This document shows, one piece after another, positions 1 to 12,700 of a stretch of 64,000 nt of DNA. The notes below the pieces were generated by a model. That model was given only the letters and a program-made list of their open reading frames with translations. It did not search any database and had not been told where the DNA came from. Source of the stretch: Parietaria judaica (lineage: Eukaryota > Streptophyta > Magnoliopsida > Rosales > Urticaceae); the NCBI GenBank assembly GCA_954871525.1, contig OX940872.1:14779180-14843179 (forward strand), given 5' to 3'. The stretch's first letter is position 1, and every line of letters starts with the position of its first letter. The position numbers were made by a program, and so were the translations under genes.

Positions 1-55
1 CAAAATTGAAACGAACAAACGTCAAAATTCAAACATTGAAAAGTGGTTAACTCAC

Positions 56-1615
56 CATAGCTTCTTGACGGTTTTTGAGTCTTTAGGATTAGCGGAAATA
101 GCCTGTAATCTAGCAATCACTCGAACAACGTTCCCATCGACCAATGGAACCACCTGATACAGTTTAACTGTCTTCAACGATTCTCAATGTTCTTCAGAGC
201 AAAATGATTTTAAGAAACTCACCTCTTTAAAAGCAATCGACGCAATCGCTCCCGCTGTGTAGTTCCCTATTCCCGGGACTTTTAGCAGTGAAGTAACATT
301 GTTCGGGAACTCATTTTTTTCCGCAACAACCATTCTTGCTCCCTGCAATAAACACATACGATGCTGTAAGGTGATGCAGTATAGGAATTGTTCAAATATC
401 AATAATTAGTTGCTTTTTCTTAATTATTTCCTTGCTTGTGGTCAACTAATTACCTAAAATTAGGTGCTGAAAATTGGGTAGTTAGTTTTAATTAAAATTT
501 TGCTATATTATTGTAACTCATTGTACGTAAGAGGGAGATTGATTTTGAATGAAAAAATAGAGTAAAACTTTACGAATTTACTAAATAATGGTTCTTCTCG
601 GTCAAGTCGGTGCTTGAATCGAAGATCTATGTCTGTCGAGATTGCAGGTGGTGGACTCACGATCGAGACTCGCCAAAAATAAACGTGGTGGACGTTTATA
701 TTTTCGGATATGGTTACTTTTCGAAGACGAACGCGTCGCCGATCTACTTCCGCTGCATCAGAAGGCGATACCCGAACAATATTTACGCAAGAGCATAAAA
801 CCCCCGACACGAATTTACGATTCCTCTAAACCAAAAAGGGATTTTTTTTAAAGCACATGGTACAATCTACTAGAGGTGTTCATATAAGAAAATCACAAAA
901 TAAACCATCATAAAGACCCAAACAAAGATTATGTGTACGCATAACCGTCATGTCTTCAGGTTCAAAAAAGAAAAACACAGAACTTTCATCAATAGAAACA
1001 TATTTGAAGGAATTCCCGCACATTCCCGCGGTTCCCGACAAGTCGAAACTGCCGGGTCGATTCCGAGAGCGATCTTCATTACCGGTTTTTCGACAAAGAA
1101 CTAAAAAATACAGAAAAGATCACCTCGAGAAGATAACGAGCTCGTCTGTAGTAGCCGAGACCTGCCCACATCTCATTCACCTCCTGCGAGAATAAAGTCG
1201 TGAGCTTTGAATCACCATCGTTCTCAGAGAGGAAGAAATGAGTGTCGGAGAGAATTCGAACCTCGAGCGAAGCCTGAGAGAGGTGGCGGAGAGTGGGCCA
1301 CTTGCGCATCCAACGGTTGAAGTAGTTGATGACGGTCTGGACCCTGGTCTGCTGGAGCATGACCTCGGAGACCCAGACCCTGTACGCTCGGGTCTCCGTG
1401 TCGGGCTTTGCTAGTCTCCATGGGAGGTCTCGGCGGTTGAGGCCGTACCAGCCCAGGAGAGACGCGCGTATCTCCACTATCTCCGTTGCTCCGAACAAAC
1501 CATCCATGGCCGCGGGGGCTTGCTCGTCGCTCTGCTTCGCGGGCCTTCGCGGTCGCGTCTTTGTTCCCGGCATTTGCTTTTCAAATGCCCCTTCCGCCAC
1601 TGATTGCCGTCTCAC
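56..1615 (-). CDS. MUTYH: Adenine DNA glycosylase (MutY homolog), 5' part, exons 1-4
   Basis: Base-excision repair glycosylase that removes adenine mispaired with 8-oxoguanine. Four exons are readable: 1262-1615, 1124-1183, 223-342 and 56-153, all with GT donors and AG acceptors. They give 210 codons plus two bases, and the reading frame continues past the left edge. Seen in the protein: [15 protein letters not shown] near residue 53, [13 protein letters not shown] near 83 (holds the catalytic Glu), [16 protein letters not shown] at the start of exon 2, the helix-hairpin-helix [16 protein letters not shown] in exon 3, and [10 protein letters not shown] in exon 4 (holds the catalytic Asp). The order and spacing match MutY/MUTYH. 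I took the first Met of the open frame (1615); Met residues at positions 15 and 37 are also possible starts. The basic N-terminus could carry a nuclear or organellar signal. The FeS-cluster and NUDIX-like C-terminal domains would lie outside the window. No break was seen. Confidence 0.93.
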
Positions 1616-2354
1616 TTCACTTCTCGTCCTATTATAAGGGATATTGACTTTGACCGTATAAGTATTAAATTTAAAACTTTGATCCCCTAAAGCTGCATAT
1701 GTTCAAAGTTTTTTTATTATCTTACGTAAACGAGGGAAGTCTATTTGTAACACAACGTTTCAGAGAAAATGATTATTTCTAGTTTTGGTACAAATAACCA
1801 CCAATAAAATAAATTGAAGACCAATATACCCTCTTGATTTTCTGGCGTTAATTTTTAATGAGCTCTAAAAACATGACGTGTTTTATTTAATTAATTAAAT
1901 TTAAGAAAATATTCTATAAACTCGTTGAATTTGAATGAAAAACAGTTTTTATCCTAAAAAGTAGCAAATATAGCTGACTATGATCTCTCATCCAATTCCA
2001 GTTTTTATTTTCTAAAAATTAATAGATAGAATTGATATATTTTTTTAATTTAAAAAGTATTATAATCAAAATAAATTATTCCTTAATTATAGCAACAAAT
2101 GAGATCGAATATTGACCCCTATTTTTTTATGAAATTTATTCGATATTAACAATTCAAATAAATAACCAAAATAATTAACACTTAAAATAAATAAAAAACA
2201 ATTAATGCATTAAAAATTAATTTAAAATCGTTTGTTTTTTAGTAACTAATGCAGTTTCAAAACTGCAAGAATATTTACTCATGTAATTTCGTAACTATAA
2301 ATACAACAAACCGTAACTAAATAATTCGTAATAATTAATTATTCACGAATCAAT

Positions 2355-2480
2355 ATTTATATTTACGTAACTATATCTACGATTCTATATTTACATAACT
2401 ACATTTACAATTCTATATTTACGTAATTATGTTTACGATTCTATAGTTACAATTTTGTATTTTTACGTAACTATATTTAC
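2355..2480. repeat. 28-bp tandem repeat, about 3.5-4 degenerate copies
   Basis: Copies begin at 2361, 2389 and 2417, each starting ATTTACGTAA or a close variant and ending GATTCTAT. The spacing is exactly 28 bp. A further diverged copy follows to about 2480. AT-rich intergenic minisatellite. Confidence 0.75.
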
Positions 2481-3203
2481 TATTCATTGTCCCATGTATA
2501 GAAATCAAAGGTCTAAAAGGGATTAAACACACAATAATCCAAGAATCTCACACGTAACGTAATTGTTGGTGAGTATATTTACGTATATTTAAAAAATTGT
2601 AAATATATTTAAGAAATTTTATTAAAATGTTAATCTGTTGAACTGTAAATATATTTACGAAATTCTAAAAAGTGTAAATATAAGCAGTAAATAAATTTAC
2701 AGTTTATAGTTATACAATTTCTAAATGATAATGTTCTCATGCCTTGTGAACATATTCACCGAAAACCCTAGCTTGGTCAAGCGAGGGGATGATCGTGACG
2801 GTGAGGTTGAGCTTGTGCGTGATTATGCATAAGAGAGCTCTCAGGGTCACACTCACCACCTAGGCCTCGGATCGTGATCTGATACTCCCTACTCCGGGAT
2901 CACTGCATCATCTCCGACCGATCCGACAGCCGTGTTCTTCTGCAGTGAGTCGCCGAGCAGCGGCTCCGATAACTACAATTCGATAATTGTATTTATCAAA
3001 CTGTAACTTTAAATACGAAATTGTAAAATCAAATTCAATATTGTAACTGTAATTACCAATATACAATTCAGTGTTTGTGTCTTTGTCCTTAACACATCGG
3101 CTCGTGGCTTGTTGGATTCCCATGAAATTATACAAAACTGAAATAACCAATTGCAATTAAAAACACAAACACATAACAAAAAATATTACACAGATTGAAT
3201 CAT

Positions 3204-3345
3204 TGTCAAAAACCTAGTGCAACCTTTTCAATAACATCGATTGAAAGTAATTATTGTTGAAAACCTAGTGCAACCCATTCAATAACATCGATTGAAAGTA
3301 ATTATTGTCAAAAATCTAGTGCAAACCTTTCAAAAACCTAGTGCA
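3204..3345. repeat. 51-bp tandem repeat, about 2.7 copies
   Basis: The motif ACCTAGTGCAA recurs at 3212, 3263 and 3314 (ATCTAGTGCAA in the third), a period of 51 bp. A truncated fourth start lies near 3337. Most of each unit, including AATAACATCGATTGAAAG, is nearly identical between copies, so the expansion is fairly recent. Confidence 0.85.
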
Positions 3346-4970
3346 AACCTATATATATATATCAATTTAAACTGTAATTTAAAGTACCAACGATTCTGTA
3401 AATACATATAGGAATCTTAGAATAAATATATCAAATATACAAAATTTTGATCTTACTGATTGTATTTCAACATAGAGAGGAAAAGAATGACTAATACATT
3501 GGCGGTGGCTAATGTGCGCTCGGTGGATTGCGCGTCGATCTGTGCAGATAAGGGGACAGCCCGGCACGACAAGCGGAAAGGAAATGAAAACAATGCAGAG
3601 AAGGTAACGGCGAGCGGAGAGGAGGTGACAGCGAGCGGAATGGCGAACAAAGAGGATGTGGCGGTGATCGGAGAGGGTTGACGGCGAGTTGATGGTGAGA
3701 GAGGAGGAAGACGATAAATATACGATAGAAAAATGTGGTTGAGGAGAAATTAATTTTTGAATTTGAATTAATTATTGAAAATGTCAACCGTCATTAATGC
3801 TGGTTTTATATTTTAAAATAAAAGTAATTAATAAATAATTAAAACGAAAATTAGAAATTGTAATTAGTCTTAGGATTAAAACGGTCCAAAATAGTTTTTT
3901 AATGGGCACAAAATAATTATTTGAAACTATGGGCATTTTTCATAAACCTTAAGTTGTTTTTGGGCAGTTTGTGGGTTTTCTATATTATTATTAATTTTTT
4001 TAAATAGTGATAAAAAAATTAAAGTTGGTAAAACTAGGAGATGCATAATTTAGGGGTGAAAATAAAACCCAAATAACGGATAAAAATCTGAATCCAGATC
4101 CAAATACCGGATTTTGGAGTATTTGATTTTTAGAAATCGGGTACCTGGTACCTGATTTAATACCTTTTTTTTCCCTTCAATATTTTAAGGTTTATTTTGG
4201 GAGAAATTGATAAAATATTAAGTATTTATGTATTTTAATTTTGAGAGAATGAGACAAATTGCGAGACAATAAATTTTTTATGTATTTTAATTTTGAGACA
4301 ATGGGATGTACGTTTTTTAAATTTTGAGACAATGTTTATTTTGAGACAAGTTGATAAGATATTACGTTTTTAAATTTTAATAAAATCAATCCAATTACAA
4401 ACTCGAATACAGTTTTTAAAACTGGTCACGAGTAATAGAACTAGGCTTAAAAATGTGATACCCGGAATTTCAGGTACCAAATACGGTTTTTGAGTATGGG
4501 TAGCGGGTAGTTGAAAAAAACAGGTACTCTAACATGTGCATCACCTAAGTTTTGTCCAACACCCATTGTACCAAGTGCATATAACATTTGACCAACGTTC
4601 GGAAAAAAAAAATATATGATGATAATTTCAATTTGGATTTATGCGAATGTCGCTAATTACCTTTAATCGTAATATTAATAATAATATAATGACTTAAATA
4701 ACTCAAATAGCCCACATATGAAAAGAACATTCTCACATGACTTCCTCTATTCTTATAAAGTTGAACAAATGATCTTTGACTGTTAAAATAAATAAATAAA
4801 AAAGCGTAAGAAAGGGTTTTCGAGTAACTTTATAGTAATTCTAAATTTTAATAAATACTATCATCTTAATTTGTCAGGATCATAATTTTGATTATCATAA
4901 CGATTAAATTATTACAGTCAACTAGATGTTGCCAAGTTTATGGTTTACTTATTCAAAAGAGATCATTAAA

Positions 4971-4972
<2 letters not shown>

Positions 4973-5010
<38 letters not shown>
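4973..5010. repeat. (AT)n microsatellite
   Basis: Nineteen AT dinucleotides in a row. The equivalent site in the other duplication copy (about 6652-6662) has only about five units, so it expanded after the duplication. Confidence 0.95.
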
Positions 5011-5012
<2 letters not shown>

Positions 5013-5123
5013 TAACAACAAATGTCTAACAATCGGTACTCTCCTGAATGAAAAAGAAAAATGAAAAAGATATCAGATAGAGGAAGCATCCAATCCCGTC
5101 CCTTGTATGACGAACACTTGAAT

Positions 5124-5201
5124 TCACATTTTAAGTGTTTGTCGGGTATTTCTTCTTTTCTAAATCCAAATGCGAGATTTCTCAAAACTCTTCCTCCTTT
5201 T
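5124..5201 (-). pseudogene. Ghost copy of the last CYP87-like exon
   Basis: The reverse strand reads KGGRV-LRN-AFGF-KE, the C-terminus of the intact P450 exon at 6779-6869. It has substitutions (Ser to Leu, Pro to Leu, Gly to Arg) and a frame change before the old stop at 5124-5126. The upstream part of the exon and its splice acceptor are absent, because the tandem-duplication junction cuts through the exon at 5201. It therefore cannot be spliced in the way exon 9 is. It shows that the duplicated unit began inside the coding sequence. Confidence 0.85.
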
Positions 5202-5696
5202 AAGTTGATAAAATATTAAGTTTTTAAATTTTTATAAAATCAAATCTGGGTAAAAATCAGGATTCGGCTACAAACTTGAATTTTGTTTCCGAAACCGGAT
5301 ATGGGTAATAAAAATGGTTTTTAAAACTGTGATACCCCTATTTGGGTATCCAGATTTTCGAGTACCAGATACAGGTATTGATTTTCGAGTACCCAGTTTC
5401 CGTGTACGGGTAGCGGGTAGTTGAAAAAAACTAGGTACTCTGATATGTGCATCACCTATTGTACAAAGTGCATGTAGCATTTGACCAACGTTAAAATAAT
5501 AATAATTTAACTATGAATTTATGTTTATGTCGCTAATTACATTTAATCCTAATAATAATACTATAATGATTTAAATAACTCAAATAGCCCATATACATTA
5601 AAATAACATTCTCAAATGACCTCCTATATTCTTATAAAGTAGAACAAATGATCTGTGACTATTAAAATAGATAAAAGAGAATAAGAAATATTTTTT

Positions 5697-6494
5697 TGTT
5701 GACGTGCAAATTCGTCGTTTATTTAATACGACATATAGTATAAAGTTATGAATTAGTTAAATTTGTAACTAAATAAATAAAAGGCTTTAAAGAATAAATT
5801 AATATTCACAAAAGCCCAATTGCGAGGCCCAAAGACCAAAGCTATTTGCCACCTTTCAAGAGAGAGGAAGGGTAACACCGTCATATTTCCTATCCGGCCT
5901 CATCAATTCAAATTGAGCGGAAGACCAGGAGCACGAAGACGAGTCTTCAACGGATCTATCTGGTCCAAAATCCAGCTCGGCGTAGAATGTACAGTCGTGG
6001 GGCACGTGTCAGCAAGACGAGCCAGTCAGGCCGGTCAGCTTGGAAGAACGACTCTAAGATTCCTGGAAGCCCAGTGAGAAGATTTAAAACCTATAAATAT
6101 CAAGCTCGGCCAAAGATCAACACACATAATCCCTGAGATAATACATCGAGAGCTTTCTTTTTCGGCATTTTGTCTTTTGAGAGTTTTCCTTGTATTTTCT
6201 TTACTTCTTCTCTTCCTTCTCTCTTCTTAGACGTGATTTCCTGACTGTAGCTGTGCGTCCATGTTCATTGTCGCAATAGACAAACAGAGGACGTAGTTAA
6301 CTACCGCCTTGGGACGAAACTCAATAGAAAACCCTCGTCTCATTTACTAGCTTATACATATATTTATATACATATACGTGCGGAGTGATCGAGAGTTTGC
6401 AACGCGAAGGATCAAATTCCACAAAGACATACATTCAGAATATCATACACTGAAAAGTCGTATTGACTAATTGAGGTGGGAAACCACGTCAACA
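5697..6494 (+). mobile_element. Solo LTR, Ty3/gypsy-like
   Basis: A 798-bp insertion with inverted ends TGTTGACGTG and CACGTCAACA. It is flanked by TTTTT on both sides (a plausible 5-bp target duplication, though low-complexity). It is absent from the sister copy of the tandem duplication, which proves insertion. It holds a TATA box (TATAAAT at 6092-6098) and pyrimidine-rich sequence after it (about 6150-6230), as in plant LTR promoters. No internal coding region is present, so it is the product of LTR-LTR recombination. The short frames inside it are not genes. Confidence 0.85.
6092..6098 (+). promoter_or_regulatory. TATA box of the solo LTR
   Basis: TATAAAT followed 20-60 bp later by sequence typical of an LTR transcription start. 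It points away from the LTR towards the CYP gene, on the strand opposite to the CYP gene, so antisense transcription through the CYP 3' exons is conceivable. Confidence 0.5.
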
Positions 6495-6778
6495 TTTTTT
6501 GAGTAACTTTTATAGTAATTCAAAATTTTAATAAATACTATTATCCTAATTTGTCAGGATCATAATTTTGATTATCATAACGATTAAATCATTACAGTCA
6601 ACTAAACGTTGCGAAGTTTATGATGTACTTATTCATAAGAGATCATTTAAAGATATATATATAATTTAATAACATATGCCCAGAAACTTATACTCTCCTA
6701 AACGAAAAAAGAAAAATGACAAAGAAATCATGTAGAAGAAGCAACCTATCCCGTCCCTTGTATGACGAACACTTGAAT

Positions 6779-9700
6779 TCATATTTTTGAGAATTTAACG
6801 TGTATTCCTTCTTTTCCGAATCCAAATGCAGGATTTCTCGAAACTCTTCCTCCTTTTACCTTTGTCCACCTGCATAATTAGTATTGTAGTATTATATTTT
6901 AAATTTGCAATACATTTATAAAAAAAAAAAAAAAAACACAATCGCAAGACAAATGAATTTGACTCTTCGAAAAAGAGCTAGAGAAAAACTTATACCTGTA
7001 TTTAGTGACCAACACGTGAATAAATGTAGCCAAAACCACTCTAGCATATTCAGCCCCCGGACACTGCCTAGCTCCACGACCGAAGGGTGTGAAGTTCTTT
7101 GATATTACCTCGGAATCAAGATCCTTATGTGTTCCATAAAAACATATACGTACTTGAATTATTTTTTACTATTGATAAAGGTTCAATACAAATTTTCGAA
7201 AGAGTATTTGAAGTCGAACCTTCCAGCGCCAAGGATTGAAGTTGAGAGGATCCTCGAAAGGGTTTGAGTTCAAGTGTTGAGATGCTGTGACAAGCATAAT
7301 AGTCCAACCGGCAGGAATAATAAAACCTAGAAAAAATGAACACAAGAATGAATATGCATCGCTGATCATGATTGGAATAAAGATATGTATAAGACGAAAC
7401 ATGTATGATAACTAGATGTTACCAAACAAAGTTGCCAAATTTTTATAATAACATGTCACAATACTTTTTTACCTGCTATCTTGGTACCTACAGCACACTG
7501 GTATTACTAGAGTTTGATAATTTTGTCCAGTAAAAAGAAGGTACTAAATACTTTTGATAAATTTTTAGGATAATGCGGCAAAAATACCTAAAATTTGAGC
7601 GGTTAAGGTCCAAATTAAGTAAAAAAAAAAGAGCGAAAGTCCAAAAGTCTACAAATGTGAAGCAACACATTTTTCATTCCAAATTTTTCCATCAAATTCA
7701 AATGAGAGAAGATGCAAGGTAGTTGGATCAGGACATAAATGTTTATCTTAGGTACGAATTCATAACACTGTTAAGTTGACCAACATCCGTTAAAAAAGTG
7801 CACGAAAATATGTGACGCCTCAAATGTTGCCGGACTTTAAGTACTTTGGAGCCCTTTATCGCAATCATCCTTTATTTTTTTTATAAAAAAAATAGTACTT
7901 ACACCGCTAATAAGTACCTATATTTTGCTAGTGTATAAGGCTTGCGACCTTGCGTACATACCTTTAATTGGGACATCTTTGATGGCTCTACGGAGTATTC
8001 CAGGGAGAATATTTGTCAGCCTAAGAATTTCATCAATAACCTATACCCTCGCAAAAAAAATTAAAAAAATAGATATAACTTAGTCGTTTTATATAGAGAT
8101 CGATACAGAAAGATCTTCAAGTAATTTGTAAGGAAGTAATTTTACTCACTTGATGGGTGAAAGTCAAGGATTTGTATTCGTCCCATGTGAGTGGAGAATC
8201 TGGATTTTCTCTCTTATTTATCACCGTTTCATTTTCATCCTACGAATGATTTCAATAAAATATCATCACGTATATTTGTCAGTCAAAATAAAATATTGTG
8301 TTATCTCGAATTAATGGATAGAAATCATATTTTTAACATTAAAATATAAGAACCATTTTTTACTCAAATTTTTAGATATAGATAGTAAGAAATGATGGGT
8401 TGGTAGGCTTATTTGTTAAAGGAAGTTTTGGCGTATAATCATATATATATATATATATATATATAGTAATAAAAACTGATGAAAGAATACCTTCAAGTGT
8501 TGTAAGGCTGAAGAATGTTCTTCGAGTAACTTGATGGCTAATGAAACCACCGATAGAATGGATTCGGTGGAAGCGAATAAGCTCCCATAAATGAAGTGAA
8601 GAACGAAATTCTCCGTCAAAAAGTTATGGGTATCCATGTCTTGACAAAGCTGGTCGAGCACGTCTCCAGCTTCATCGCCATTTGACATTCTTTCACGCTT
8701 CTGCTTTATCATTTCCCTCACCATATTAAACACCTTTTTCTTGCCCTGTAACTCGCAGATCAGACCAAATGATCATTGTATAATTATAATTGAATTTAGC
8801 AGATTCGATAATATTATGTTTCTTTGTCATTTTCTACGCTATGCACGTTGTTAAAGCAATGTCGTGCGTGTCCAAACAAATTCTCGATTTCAGTGTTGAA
8901 ACTTGAAAATACGCCGTTTTTATTTTCTGTTCCAAATAAATGGTTTATTATAAAAAAAATAATAGTGATAAAAGATATATTAATTTATTTTGATTGAAAA
9001 CAATTAAATTAATCATTAGTAATATAACTACTTTTTTTTTAGCTAAAATATGTCAGAACACGTTTAAAATCACTAAATATATCGATGTGCCATGCCACTT
9101 CATGATGGTGTTACATTTCTTGGCATGTTAGGTATAGGAGCATAACAATTTTTTTAGTTAATTGCCACAAAATTAATCTCAAAGTTTAAGCATAATGTAC
9201 TAAATGTAAATATATATATATATATCTTAATGCTTTAAAATATATAAATAGTGGCCCACCATTACTGTTTTTTTTTTCCTCTTTCGAATTCGACTAATAT
9301 CTGCAGTCATGCTTTCTATATATAGACTCTAGCTAGTTGATCAAACAGTAGAATTTATTAGATAAGCCATTCAATCTTGTGTAGGGGTGACGATTTGTGT
9401 TTTTGTGTTTTGTCTGTTTTGTATTTTTATCGTTTTTTTATAAATTTTATGTAAACACATACATGTCTCAATTTAAAATTCATGTTTATCTTGTCGACCC
9501 CTTTAAACCGTTTAATTTATTCAAAGTATTTTTTAGAATAAAATAATTCACATTAAACTCATTTAAAATAATTTATTTAATTATATCCAACTTATTAAGG
9601 ACGTGTCGTAGTCGTTTCATGTTTTGTGTTCGAAACTAAATTGACACCCCTAAACTTCTGTCGTTAAAGATTGAGACATCTAAGTGATAATAGATTAGAG

Positions 9701-12700
9701 ATTGGGACATCTAGGTAATAAAAGATACAAATTTCTGTTGTAAACTTGTAATATTATCAGATATATATGTATAAGAAACTCAATTCTGCATATCATATTA
9801 TTACCTGGACGCATCTTCTAAAGGTTGTTCCAGGAAGATTAAAAGGAAATGCTACGAAACCATCTGTGACATTTGCGAATATCTCACTCAAATTCACCGA
9901 TGATTTTTCTGCATCGTAGCCAATGAATTTCTTCGCCACAAAATTAAAGAGTACCTGTTATATTCAGCAAAAATACGTCTTCTATTAGCAACACTCAAAT
10001 AAATTAATAAAATAATAAAAACGAAGGTGGTTATTTTAAAAGATACAGTTAAAAGTACGACTATAACAATATATATTTGTTGATTGTGAAGCTTAATTTA
10101 CAAAGTCCCAACATAGAGTTATCAAAGCTGATCAATTTTTTATGAAGATATGTAGCTTAAGGTGTTGTAGACTTTTCACACGTTGTTGCTTTAAGTTTTT
10201 TTTTTTTTTTTTTTTTCCTTCTGCTTATATGACTTGTAAACGTGAGTTGGTGCACAAAATGCTAGTGAGCAAGCTTGAGGGTGTACTTGAACAAATTCTA
10301 ATTGAGATTATAGTGGATTGTGATTAGCAAACGACGAGTGGATGTACCTCACACATTAGGAACGAACACTATAATCCTGCATTTTATGTTTTTTTTTTTA
10401 ATTTGAAAATTTAGGTCAAATTTCTGACGATATTTACGGTGATCTTAAAATTCTGTCTCAACGTAGATAAGAGAGATAATGCAATATACGCCCGTTCAAT
10501 GAATTGATGGCTTATATTTTAGTAAGATAATTATAATTACATGGAGAACGTACAAATATGATATGTAACATTTATTTAAAGCAAAAATATATTTGACATG
10601 GCATGGAAGTCCAATGATTTTGGGATTATGACAACAATTGCCCTTTGTTTTTGAAAATTTTAATTTTAATATATTCCATTTTTTCAACTTTTGCGGTATA
10701 GTAACCATCGATTTTTAAAAACACTTATAATATTTTTAAAGTAAGATTTAGTTTTATTTTTATATCATCTCATCATCTTAATTTTTCAATCCATAATTAC
10801 TATTTGTTATTTATTTTAGGCTTTTTCTTCTATACATTCTAGTATCTTTCTTGACAAAAATAAGCCATATGTTCTCTAAACAAACCAAAAGGTTATTTTA
10901 AATCGGCAATTATAATGATTTAAATTCAAAGAAATTAATTAATATTACAAACAGAATGGGTGGTATTGTCAAATTACACTTAGAGGGTATAATTTGTGAT
11001 ACTATCTCTAGTCTCAAATTTTGAGTAAAGTGCACTCCCGACCGAGACTCGTTGAAAAGCTAAACTTGGTAAACATTAGATTTTTGGTTTTGGTTACATT
11101 TTGACGACGATTTACATTCGTATAGTTGATCAAAAGTGTGATTTTTAAATAGTCATACAATAATAATAATAATAATGAATAATTTTATATAATTTAAATT
11201 ATTTTGTAAGAAATGTTGACTTACAACTTGAAACGAGCGTCTGATTTCAACAGATTCCCCACGAACTGACCATGAAAATAGGGTTTTGCGGACCAAGTCT
11301 TCTATCTCAGCAAGTAAAGTTCTCTTCATGTTCTCAGCGCCGTACACACCGAGAAAGCTCTTTCTAATGTACTTGTGAATGGCGCCAAGCGAGTTCATTT
11401 GAGATTCACTGTCAAGCCCGATGATTCTGGAGAATGCATTAAAATACCAGAGCTCAACCAATGTTCCTTCTTGATGAAGAATGTAATGGTTGAATTCTGA
11501 ATCCGCCGATACTATCATAGGTTGACCTACTATGCTTGTTCGAAATATAGGCCCATATCTATTTGTAATAAGTAATCAATAGTATTAAAAGACAACATCC
11601 AAGTAAAATCTCAAAATCGATATTCTAATTTTAATCGTGGTGTTTACTAATCGGTAAAACCTATGAGTATGTCATTATTACATATGTTAAGTTGTGAAGG
11701 TGATAATTTATCGGAACACTATGATGACTTGGAGGTAGAACACTTAATTCAAATTTTAATTAACGACCTATGTAGCAAAAGTATTTTTAGTATTTCGCAT
11801 GATTTATGGTGTCATCTACTTTTGGTGATATTTTATGAGTCTCTTTGTAGAGTTGTCGTATTTAGAGTCGACTTTAAAATGAGAGGCCTAGGCAAATAAA
11901 TTTTAAGGCCCTATAGCAATACGATTTGATGTATGAAAAATGTAACACGTACTACATTATTCTAAATAAATCTGAACTAAAAAAAACAAGATTTAAGGCC
12001 CTTCAAATATATCCCCTTTGTTAATATATGTTAGTCTTAAAAAATTAATAAACAAGTATAAGAACTTGTTTGAAAAAATTATAAAACTGAATGTTCTTTA
12101 ATCAAAATTGTGCGAATACGTGAGCTGGCTAGAACAGAAAAAAATAGCTTTCAAACTCCAAAGATATCTAAGAGTTAAAAAACGAATATAACACCAAAAT
12201 GTAAACTGAATCCACATTAAAAAATTAAAAATAATAAGCAAAAAATCAACAAAATCACTTTAAGGAGATGAATTCGCCTATGAAAATCTCGGTAACGATG
12301 TCGACAACAAGATAATTATACTGAGCACTACAATGAACTTCTATTTTTGTTTTCAACTTCAACACTAATCATATACCCTATTTTCTTAAAAATAAATAAA
12401 ATTGCATCTACCGTATAATCGTTTTTGATTTTGGCTGCAAATTATATCATTTTTTACCACATTTACCGCTTCTAAAATTGACTAAAAATTATAATTCTAA
12501 TAAGTAATAAAGTCTCAATGTACATAAATAACCCCGATAGAGTTCTTACAAATCCGTACAACACTGAAGCAAAAAGTGGTAACTGAAAAGATGACTAATA
12601 AAATAAGCTCTAAGTTATTTACATCTTTCTTCTAAGTTCCAAAGTTCTTATTATCGACGATTACATCAAACAATATTTACCATCCATAACTACTTCATTA

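Larger units (their letters stand above)
1616..4347. other. Intergenic region, AT-rich
   Basis: Spacer upstream of the MUTYH start and downstream of the duplicated CYP tail. It is mostly AT-rich, with two small tandem repeats listed separately. Two short GC-richer patches, 2750-2960 and 3490-3690, stand out from their surroundings. Open frames there are short and resemble no protein I recognise. The part from about 4060 has degenerate repeats of a 'gggta/tacc' theme (for example GGTACCTGGTACC at 4139-4151). I see no further gene. Confidence 0.6.
4348..6857. repeat. 853-bp tandem duplication at the 3' end of the CYP gene
   Basis: Left copy about 4348-5201, right copy about 5202-6857. The right copy is interrupted by the 798-bp solo LTR at 5697-6494 plus a 5-bp target duplication; without it, it is about 853 bp like the left copy. 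Matching landmarks include AAGTTGATAA at the unit start, GGTAGCGGGTAGTTGAAAAA, TGTGCATCACCTA, GTCGCTAATTAC, TAACTCAAATAGCCCA, GTCAGGATCATAATTTTGA and CGTCCCTTGTATGACGAACA. The junction lies inside the last CYP exon, at TCCTTTTA. Confidence 0.9.

Noticed and set aside
508..851. Open frames on both strands in the MUTYH intron 2
   Set aside because: They lie between well-defined exons 2 and 3, overlap each other in opposite directions and resemble no protein. Probably an intronic repeat; a weakly similar patch occurs near 11040.
10142..10327. ORFs within CYP introns (also at 10496, 11663 and 7488)
   Set aside because: All lie in introns bounded by consensus splice sites, are AT-rich and match no known protein.
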